Made by a program: the position numbers and the translations under genes. Source: Symbiodinium natans (taxonomy: Eukaryota > Sar > Dinophyceae > Suessiales > Symbiodiniaceae). From it: DNA of 64,000 bases. Under the pieces are notes generated by a model. It had not been told where the DNA came from. It ran no database searches and saw only the letters and a list, made by a program, of their open reading frames with translations. Position 1 is the stretch's first letter. Each line of letters starts with the position of its first letter. Location of the stretch: positions 387,001 to 451,000 of the forward strand of contig CAJNDS010002712.1 of assembly GCA_905221605.1 (NCBI GenBank). Reading direction: 5' to 3'. This document shows, one piece after another, positions 31,501 to 38,650 of this stretch.

Positions 31501-31779
31501 CGTGTTGAGGCGGCGCTGAAGATGCTCCAGCGGTTTGTGTCCATGGACTCTGACTGGGCTGCCCCACCCGCAGTGCTGCAGTCGACCCACACTCAGGCCA
31601 CATGGCCACCGGCTCCAGGCACAAGCCCGGGAGTCTGGGACCACAGTGTGTTGGGAGCCGCTGCTTGGTTGCTGGTGGCCGCGTGCGTGGTCGGAGTCAC
31701 GGGCCTAGGGTGGGCCTTCCGGCACTGGTGGCCTCGCCGGGCAGAGCCCGGTGATGGGCCGTACTTGTTAATGACGTAG
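25535..31779 (+). CDS. Serine carboxypeptidase (peptidase S10), KEX1-like, ~20 small exons
   Basis: The gene was rebuilt by joining + strand exons so that S10 motifs read through in phase. Exons: 25535-25573, 25841-25904, 26154-26226, 26410-~26471, 26736-26775, 26902-27014, 27588-27613, 27979-28040, 28339-~28397, 28499-~28563, perhaps 29409-29450, then 29778-29828, 29896-29967, 30037-30104, 30320-30410, 30725-30788, 30860-~30877, 30950-30971, 31379-31430, 31510-31779. Joined motifs include APLILWMTGGPGCSS, DQPGVGFS, FLAGESYAGHYIPA, RGLALGNALVSP, FLNDAKVQKALGVP, AYSGDTDLM and SGHLVPKDQPEAALKMLQRF. Ser, Asp and His of the triad are all present. The enzyme removes C-terminal residues from peptides in the secretory pathway or vacuole. 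Nearly every intron has a GC or GA donor and an AG|G acceptor. Joins after 26471 and between 28397 and 29778 are unresolved. Confidence 0.85.
25628..25725 (-). repeat. Telomere-like CCCTAAA cluster
   Basis: Some eight CCCTAAA-type words with variants (CCTAATTAAA) lie within an intron of the carboxypeptidase gene. G-strand is the minus strand. One partial copy of the recurring CTATGCGGGTGCC motif is embedded at 25659. Confidence 0.8.
25841..26226 (+). CDS. Carboxypeptidase exons: substrate-binding GGPGCSS region
   Basis: Exon 25841-25904 reads SQYFYWLADTRRNSSAPLIL and ends TG before a GA donor; exon 26154-26226 starts with G, so the codon becomes TGG and the protein continues WMTGGPGCSSILAMLSENGP. 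FYW, then PLxLWxTGGPGCSS, then ENGP is the fixed order in all S10 enzymes; the Gly-Gly helps form the oxyanion hole. Phase is kept exactly across the join (2 + 60 + 2 bases, then 1 + 72). Confidence 0.85.
26410..26775 (+). CDS. Carboxypeptidase exons: NPWSW and DQPG
   Basis: Exon 26410-~26471 reads GNASEKWQMTWNPWSWT (S10: N-P-x-S-W) and exon 26736-26775 reads TEAGTVLWVDQPG. The first border of exon 26410 (AAAG|G) is clear; its end is ambiguous, the best in-phase choice being GG|GAGGTG at 26471. Exon 26736 ends CCCGGG|GAGGCG, a GA donor. Confidence 0.75.
26902..28040 (+). CDS. Carboxypeptidase exons: VGFS, catalytic Ser (GESYAG), HYIPA
   Basis: Exon 26902-27014 continues DQPG into VGFSVGAESDDELEVSERML and ends APL. 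A 26-base micro-exon (27588-27613) supplies FLAGESYA with the nucleophile Ser at 27604-27606. Exon 27979-28040 starts GC, completing the Gly, and reads HYIPAVATELLAAWDRGGRL. Donors are GCTGCT, GCCAAA and GCAAAG; every acceptor is AG|G. Phases add up at each join (113, 26 and 62 bases). Confidence 0.85.
28339..28563 (+). CDS. Carboxypeptidase exons: LGNALVSP and following helix
   Basis: Exon 28339 (after GGTTGCAG) reads VRGLALGNALVSPAAYPVIG, the S10 GNA/GNG block, directly in phase with the previous exon. A second exon after TTGTTGCAG at 28499 reads YKRGLSCLASLQTKLRQFA, resembling the Y-x-x-GL-x-S-x-x-L helix that follows. Their mutual join could not be fixed. Confidence 0.65.
29409..29450 (+). 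CDS. Possible carboxypeptidase exon (Cys-containing insertion loop)
   Basis: After TCTAGAAG|G the frame reads FKAAEEEQHCPLDSAR. S10 enzymes have such charged, Cys-bearing loops before the NVYDVR motif. Phase and borders fit but no motif decides. Confidence 0.3.
29778..30104 (+). CDS. Carboxypeptidase exons: NVYDVR, CFDFS, FLN..VQKALGV
   Basis: Exon 29778-29828 reads ELLPEMHCGRNVYDVRQ; 29896-29967 reads ACHKRNVVDCFDFSAVQAFL and NDAK; 30037-30104 reads VQKALGVPVGLSWRPCNMQV and DSE. The two introns are only 67 and 69 bases, both with GC donors (GCTTGT, GCGTGG). NPYDIR/NVYDVR, C-x-D-F-S, FLN and V-Q-x-ALGV are consecutive blocks in S10 enzymes, and removal of the introns restores them exactly. 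Confidence 0.85.
30320..30788 (+). CDS. Carboxypeptidase exons: SGDYM and catalytic Asp (SGDTD)
   Basis: Exon 30320-30410 reads FVRSGDYMSSTDGLVAELLE, then RGIPVLAYSG; exon 30725-30788 reads DTDLMVDWLGTRAWMEKLAW and R. The joined LAYSGDTDLMVDWLG is the S10 block with the catalytic Asp (second Asp). The intron between them starts with GA (GGG|GACCTG) and ends CTCCAG|G. The upstream intron is the one clear GT intron of the gene (CCGA|GTGCCT). Confidence 0.85.
30860..30971 (+). CDS. Two carboxypeptidase micro-exons
   Basis: 30860-~30877 (after CTTCCAG) reads FERNV, giving LAWRGFERNV at the join; 30950-30971 (22 bases, after GTGTCAG) reads RVTKFGE. They bridge the Asp and His blocks at about the expected length. 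The end of the first micro-exon is not certain (a GC donor at 30878 or GA at 30881). Confidence 0.5.
31379..31779 (+). CDS. Carboxypeptidase exons: catalytic His and C-terminal membrane anchor
   Basis: Exon 31379-31430 reads FLQIYNSGHLVPKDQPE with the catalytic His. After a GC donor (GAG|GCAAAT) and a 79-base intron, exon 31510-31779 continues AALKMLQRFVSMDSDW, a Pro/Thr-rich linker, then a membrane helix (VLGAAAWLLVAACVVGVTGL), Trp/Arg-rich RHWWPRR and a short tail ending TAG at 31777-31779. A lumenal protease domain followed by one helix and a short cytoplasmic tail is the layout of Golgi KEX1-type carboxypeptidases, so a Golgi or endosomal membrane site is inferred. Confidence 0.85.
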
Positions 31780-31959
31780 CGTACACAAAGGGGGGAAGGA
31801 GCGAGGACGGAGATGAAGGTACTTTCGAAACATCTAGAAATGCACTGCCCTGGGCTCGAGGTCCTCGCTCCTTCCTTGGTTGTGGCGAAGAGAGAGGGTA
31901 TGAAAGAGCTGTCCCGCTGAGGGTTGCAAGGGCTGTGCAGGAATAGGGGTGCTGGTGCT

Positions 31960-32240
31960 GGTTGCAGAGACTGAGATTTTTGTGGCACTCGCGTCCGTTG
32001 GTTGTATACGACCTCGTTGAAGTGGTGTATCAACAACAAATTCTTCAAGCAATCAGACAAATCTTGCTCAAGGCTAAGAGTCCTTTGGACATTGGGGCAT
32101 CTACTAGTACTTGCAAAGGTTTCAACACACCATTGTCCGAGAAGTGCCAGGCCTTTACGGAGCGCCGCGCGCGCGAAATCAGCCAGTGGTTGAGCCGTGG
32201 CCTCAGGAATGAGCTTGGAGACGTCGGCTTCGGCTGAGTG
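31960..32240 (+). CDS. Exon candidates of an unidentified gene
   Basis: One + frame reads VVYDLVEVVYQQQILQAIRQ, then ILLKAK, and after GTGCCAG|G (about 32151) AFTERRAREISQWLSRGLRN and ELGD. Both stretches are helical, charged and protein-like. The second has a clean AG|G start and may end at CTCAG|GAATGA. No family recognised. Confidence 0.35.
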
Positions 32241-32364
32241 CAGTGGGTGTCGTTTCGGGTGCGAGATTCGTCATCTTCAGAGGAGCTTTCAATTCCGGGG
32301 AGGTTTCTCAGCGTCTCTAGGGTTTGTGCATGCTCGTGATTCCCATATCCTGTAACACTCCAGG

Positions 32365-32877
32365 GTGGAGGAAGTGGCCCAAATCCGCCAAGGTAACAAC
32401 CCTCAGGTCAAGCAGTGGGCACGGCGCTTAGGCATCTGGGGCGCTTCAGTTCTTTCCTCTCCGGTGGGCCGAGAACTAAACGTTCCGAGCTGGATTGATG
32501 GTTCGGGTTCCTGCACTGTGCTTTCTTTGTCTAGGTGTGAATCACTGGCGATGGCATCTGCGATTGGGTTTGCTTCGCCGTCGCTTGTTGAGGTTGTCAT
32601 CGACGACATCAACATGGCAGATGCAGACCTGGAGAGGGTTACCTTTACAAGAAGCCCTTATAGATGCACCAGTGCCCAAACCAACTGCAACGCATTGTTC
32701 TACCTGGCCTTGAATCCTTGCCCCCGCGACTCGGAGCCACAAGATGCCCTGAGCCCTTCACCCGCCAGGACAGGAAGCCCGGAACCCTTCTCATGGCTCC
32801 CCGCATTGTGCCGCGGCCAGTGGAACATTACCTTCGTAGCCCGAAAATCTGATGTGCGCATGGTCCAGCGCTTCTAA
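32365..32877 (+). CDS. Exon candidates of an unidentified gene
   Basis: A + frame opens after CTCCAG|G with VEEVAQIRQ, possibly ending at CCAAG|GTAACA, and continues open through VKQWARRLG and later SLVEVVIDDINMADADLERV. It probably mixes exon and intron. It may belong with the exons at 31.96-32.24 kb. Confidence 0.3.
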   Translation: MEEVAQIRQGNNPQVKQWARRLGIWGASVLSSPVGRELNVPSWIDGSGSCTVLSLSRCESLAMASAIGFASPSLVEVVIDDINMADADLERVTFTRSPYRCTSAQTNCNALFYLALNPCPRDSEPQDALSPSPARTGSPEPFSWLPALCRGQWNITFVARKSDVRMVQRF

Positions 32878-34154
32878 GATAAACCCTCTTTGCTGGAGTC
32901 ATCATTTTCCAGATCGCCTGGCCATGTCTTGGCAAACAGGTGCAGACGCATCGCAAGATCGGGTCGCAATCTAAGCACTCAAAAACCGGAGATGGTGCTT
33001 GCTAGCGTTCCGTGTCGGGATTGGGTTGAGGAACCTTGTGCCTACTCTTGCGAAAAGGATCGAGGAAAACACTGAAACTTGGAGAGCCCTGCAACTTGAA
33101 CTAAAACCTGAGGCTCACCCTGGATCAGGCAAAGGCGGCCGTGCGACTGCTCAGAGGGGAGAAGTTGCACCGGCCTCGATCGCTGCTGTTGTAGTCCCAC
33201 GCGCAGGAATCCCCAGGAACCCTTTAAAGGTAAACAAAAACAAGCCAAAGCCTTCCTCAAGCCAGACCTTTCAGAAAGTTTTTGAACTCAAGCCTTGCAA
33301 GTGCATAGGGGCGGTGGAGGGGAGTGAGTCTTGATTCAGCAGTCTCCCCAGCTCCCCACCTAAACCTAAAACCTCACGTGAAGCATAAACCCTATACGCC
33401 CCAAAACCTAAGCCCTAAACCCCAAAACTCGAAAACCCAAACGCTTAAAACCCTTGAAGCCCCACGCAAAACCCACAAAACCTTGAAACCCTTAACCCTT
33501 AAACCCTAAACAAAAACCCCTCAAACCCTGAAACCCGTAAACCCTAGCCCTAAACCCTGAAACCCTGATTTGGGGGCGCGCCTCCACTCCTTCAAACTGC
33601 TAAACCCTAAACCCTAGACCCACTAGGCCACTGGGCCACTGTACCTCTACCCCGTAAACGCATACGGAACGGGTGAGAAAAAAAGTTACGGAACCCTTCC
33701 GATCCTCAGGCCACCACAGGTTCTGCCCGTGCAGCCTCAAGTCGAGCTGATCGGCTGAGCACGCAGGTGTGCTCATGGGCTAAGGGGGGCGGGGGGGGTT
33801 CAGGGTTTAGGGTGTAGGGGGTAGATGATCAGGGTGGGGGGGTTTTAGGGTCTGAGAAAAGACTGAAGTTGAAAGGTTGAGTGCGAGGGCTCTCCAGCGG
33901 GGTTTAAAGCTGTGCTGGCCTGCGCGCAACCGTGGGAATGAAGCAGCATTCAGAAAGCACCCTGCATGGCATCGAGTGCCGGCGGCTTCTGAGCCCTAAA
34001 CCACAAAAGAGAGAGTATAAGGAAGCTGCAGAGAGAGAGGCGTTGCACAACTGGCCAGATAGTCAGGCGGCCCCCCAAAAACCTCGGTGGACCGGGCGGC
34101 CCAGCGGGGTCGCTGAGCGTGGCATCAGCGAAGGCAAGCAGAGTTCAGAGGCAG
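32878..34154. other. Spacer with dense telomere-like words
   Basis: A weak exon candidate lies at about 33127-33192 (after GATCAG|G, reading AKAAVRLLRGEKLHRPRSLL). Otherwise no gene. G-runs at 33786-33838. Confidence 0.4.
33360..33625 (-). repeat. Telomere-like CCCTAAA cluster, degenerate
   Basis: Around 25 CCCTAAA-like words with variants (CCTAAAC, CTTGAAACC, CCCTGAAA) fill about 265 bases. Confidence 0.85.
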
Positions 34155-34332
34155 GGCTTCAATCCTCCCCTTACGAACTGTCGGAATTTTCCGGATTCTG
34201 GGTACGCTTTTGTAGCTGTAGAAATCACAGTAGAAGAGAACCCGAAAAACATGGATTGCTTCCTTCGGCAAGGAAAGAAGTTTTGGGCAGACGACGCAGA
34301 TCGGCATGGGCAAACCTGGCAGCTCGATGCAG
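34155..34332 (+). CDS. Internal exon of an unidentified protein, 59 codons
   Basis: Bounded by AGGCAG|G and GATGCAG|GATCCG (GA donor), the frame reads GFNPPLTNCRNFPDSGYAFV, then AVEITVEENPKNMDCFLRQG and KKFWADDADRHGQTWQLDA. The residue mix is that of a soluble domain. The alternative frame over the same bases is Ser/Arg-rich and less likely. No family recognised. Confidence 0.5.
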
Positions 34333-36079
34333 GATCCGCCCCTTCCCCACCACGGTGAGGATTGTAGTTAGAAACCCCTCGATCTCAGGCGATACTGACT
34401 CGAACGAAGGTAGCAAGGTTGATCTTGCTGATCCTCAAAAAGTCAACAACCGCAACTCAAACAATTCACTTCCACTCAATAGATTTGCGACGAGACCTCT
34501 TAGACGCCATGAGGCTGCGCCCTTCCGTGGGAGCGCACTGTAGCGAGGTCCACAACCTGCTCCTGAAGGATGAGGGTTCAACATCTACCCAGCCCTCTCC
34601 CTGGACCCACTGCATGTATAGCTGCAGTGGATGTTCAGCCCTCCCCCTTAGAAATGGACAGCTTGGGCCTTGCAGTCTGAACCCAACCTATGACCATCGT
34701 GCCCGTGGCGCGAGCATGTGAGTATAAGTTGGTTGTTCTTTGTTCCGGAGTTTTCCCAAGAACAATAAACCCTTTTCTGGCCAAAGTTGCAGTCTGCAGG
34801 AGAAGGTTATTTCAGCCAAGGACAAAACTGGCTATAGGCCCTGCATCCCTCATTGGCGGAGGGGTTAAGAACCAACACCATCTGTGGCCCTGGAGGGTTT
34901 AACGTTAGGGTCGGACGGCAGCAAAACAGGGTTTAGGGCGGACCTGACACGCAGAGGCTCCGGGTATGCGCTGTGTGTTTCCACTTCCTGTCGCTGGGAA
35001 GCAGCCACTGGTCCTGCTTTTTTCGGTCCCCGACAAGCTGCATAGCCTTCGGAGCTGCGGAGTCAGAGCACTTGGAGTTGCAAGGACTCGTGCTGCTAGA
35101 CGAACTGTCATGGGATGATAGGGTTGGGGAGTGTTCTGGGTAGCAGCTAGATACCGTTGTGTAGGGGCCCCAAACTTAGGGTCGAGTTCGGGCTGGAAAG
35201 CCTGAGAGTGAAAAAGGGTGATCTGATGGGACATCAGTTTGTCGGATGGTGCGAAAAAAGTGCCAGGGCTCCGCCAACTGCATGGTTTGCTGGATTGTCG
35301 TGGAATGCAAAGCCAAAGCTTCGCGTTCGGCTCTAGGGATCAAGGGGCTCATGGGCTCTGGTATTTTCTGATGTGGAATTACTCATCTTCCATCGACTGG
35401 GAAGCGTAACCAAAGCCCCAGGCAAACTGCAAATCAAAAGCCAACATCACCAAAGCTGGAAGAATATTTGAGCAGTATTCATTCAGATCGACAAGAACGC
35501 AAGAAAGTTCTTGGAGGCTTGGGGGTTGGGGGTTGCGACAGCAGGTTCACTTTCTGAGGCTCATTCTTGCATTTGCATCCGGGACGCGGAAAACAGGGGG
35601 CCCAGCCACATGAGGAGAAACCAGTACAGCAATGGCTTGTGGGAGGGGCTTCGCCACAAACACGCACACTGGTTGAAACCACGAGTGGTTCATCAGTGGT
35701 TGGATCTCTGGATAACAGCGGACCCAAGCATCAAGCCGGAGCGAAACAGACTCGGACCCCCAACTTAGTAGCAGCGGAACGGCCACAACGAAACATTAAC
35801 AAATACGCACCCATCGACGCGCCGCAATCGCACTTGCATACAGACCGATCAGATCTCAGGTCAGCAAATTATCTAAGGTCCGCGCGTCAAAATGTTACAA
35901 TTGAAATTCGTCGAAGGTCACTGCCGGGTTTAGAAGTCATACCTTCAGATGTCCAGCTCTCGAACTGGACAGGAACACTCCGGGCTGGCATGACTCCAGA
36001 TTCGTTTTTCCACATGCGTGGCTCTCACCATGCAGTTCAAAGGTTTCTGGATACTGCCCTTCGATACAGGGTTGCACAC
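34333..36079. other. Spacer; one unusually long open stretch at 35.57-36.08 kb
   Basis: Nothing is supported up to 35.5 kb. From 35567 one + frame has no stop for about 170 codons before it enters the CA repeat, with a protein-like part near 35927-36075 (LPGLEVIPSDVQLSNWTGTL). No motif or splice border supports it. Confidence 0.35.
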
Positions 36080-36562
36080 GCACTGCGCGCGCGCACAGAC
36101 CACAGACACAGACACAGACACCACGACACAGACAACAGATCACAGACACAGACACACAGGACACACGAACAACATCAGAACACAGACACAAAGAACACAG
36201 AACACAGACACACAGAACACAACAGCACACAGACACACAGGCCCACGACACACAGAGGACACAGCGAACAGAGACCACAGAAGACACAGAGACACAGAGA
36301 AACAGAAGGACACAGAGACACAGAGACACAGAGACACAGAGCCACAGAGACACAGAGACACAGAGACACAGAAGAACACAGAGCCACAGAGCAAGGACAC
36401 TAGACACACAGACACAGACACACACACAGAGACACAAAGACAGAGACACACAGAAAAGACACACGACAGGAACACATGCAACACCCCACACACACATGCA
36501 CACATGCACATGCACACACAACACGACACACACATGCACACACACCACACACACAAACATGC

Positions 36563-36616
<54 letters not shown>

Positions 36617-36751
36617 CCCACACACACACACACACACGCACACAACCACGGACCACACACGCACACGCACGCACACGCACGCACGCCGCCACACGCACCA
36701 CCACGACCACGCACGCACCACACACACCACACACACCACAACACACACACA

Positions 36752-36797
<46 letters not shown>

Positions 36798-36840
36798 ACA
36801 CACACACACACACAACCACACACACACACACCCACACACA

Positions 36841-36885
<45 letters not shown>

Positions 36886-38504
36886 ACACACCACACACAC
36901 ACAACACACACGCACACGCACACGCAAACGCGAACGCGCAAGCACAAGCAACGCTTCCGCGCGCACGGCACAGCGCACACGCAAGCCACCGCACGCGACG
37001 AACACGCGCACGCGCACACGCGCACCGCGCACACGCGCACACGCGCCACACGCGCACACGGCAGAACAAACGAGCACCGCGCACAAGCGCACAAGCGCAC
37101 ACGCGGCACACGCCGCACACGCGCACAGCACACACGCACACACGCGGAACACGCACACGCGCACCCGCGCACACACGCACACGCACAAGCGCACACCACG
37201 CCCATGCGCACACACACGGAAAACGCGAGCACGGGGTGGGGTGAGGCGCACGCCACACGCACACGCACACGCACAAGAACAAGCACACGCACACGCACAC
37301 GCACACGCACACGACCGCACACGAACACGCACCGAACCGGACACGGACCAGCACCACGCACACACCACAACCACACCCACGCACCCCACAACACACACAC
37401 ACACACGCAAACACAAGCACAACACACACGCGCACCACACACGGCACACACAGCACCCACACGCACACACACGCAACACACACACACACACACACACAAC
37501 ACACACACACCCACACACAACCCACACACCACACCCACACCACACCCACAAAGCACAGCACACGCACACGCACACGCGCACCCGCGCACACACGCACACA
37601 CGGCACACACGCACCACCCGACACACGCCACACACGCACACACGCACACACGCCCATCCACACGCACACACGCACACAAGCACCACGCCCACACACGCCA
37701 CCACACGCCACACAAGCACCAACGCACACCACCACACCCGCAACACACACGCACACCACGACGCACACTACCACGCAAACAAACGCCCACACACGCACAC
37801 AACACGCACACCACCGCGCACACCACACGCGCAAACAACGCACACACACACTAAGCACACTGACACGCACACACGCGCACACACGCACCACATGCGCACA
37901 CCTGCGCCACATCCCACACGCACACATGCGCACACGCCCACACGCACACACGCACACACGCACACACGCTCTCACACACACACACACACACCACAAGTAC
38001 ACACACAAATACTCACAGATACATACACGCACACACACACACACAAATGCACACACACACACAAATACACACACACACACACAAATACACACACAAACAC
38101 ACACACACACACAAATACACACACACACAAATGCACACACACACACACAAATACACACACAAATTCACACACAAATACACACACAAATACACACATACAC
38201 ACACACACACACACCCACGCACGCACACACACACACACACACACACACATAAATACACACACAAATACACACTCACACACACAAATACACACAGATGCAC
38301 ACACACACACACACGGACACAAATACACACACACACACACAAATGCACACACAAATACACACACACACACACACAAATACGCGCACAAATACGCACACAA
38401 ATACGCACACAAATACACACATAAATGCACACATAAGTACACACATAAATACACACATAAATACACACATAAATGCACACACACAGATATATATACATAT
38501 ATAT

Positions 38505-38541
<37 letters not shown>

Positions 38542-38550
38542 GAGGTGCGA
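36080..38550 (+). repeat. Giant compound CA-type microsatellite, ~2.4 kb
   Basis: Almost pure alternating purine-pyrimidine on a CA base. The motif changes along its length: ACAGAC/ACAGAG hexamers (36.10-36.46), CACACA with CCACAC interruptions (36.47-36.90), CGCACA and GCACACGC with many CpG (36.9-37.97), 12-mers like ACACACAAATAC (37.98-38.48), then TATATA (38.49-38.54). Both strands stay open for over 600 codons because the period is even. Such DNA can adopt Z-form and is highly mutable. It ends about 30 bases before the ArfGAP ATG. Confidence 0.97.
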
Positions 38551-38577
38551 ATATGCGACATAGATATAGAATATAAT

Positions 38578-38650
38578 ATGAGCCGCCTGCATATTCACGA
38601 CGACTCCTGTGTGCAGACCGTCCGACGTGAACGCCCGGCAGACACCAAGT
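38578..38650 (+). CDS. ArfGAP first exon
   Basis: ATG at 38578 opens MSRLHIHDDSCVQTVRRERP, then ADTK and the first base of the first zinc Cys. The donor is T|GTGCGG. ArfGAP proteins usually have RxxPxNxxC here. The exon starts about 30 bases after the end of the TA/CA repeat, so the 5' UTR is very short or contains repeat. Confidence 0.75.

Noticed and set aside
35937-38598. Very long open frames (400-690 codons) on both strands over the CA repeat, reading Cys-Val or His-Thr repeats
   Set aside because: Even-period CA/GT sequence has no stop codons in several frames; the products are simple-sequence artefacts.
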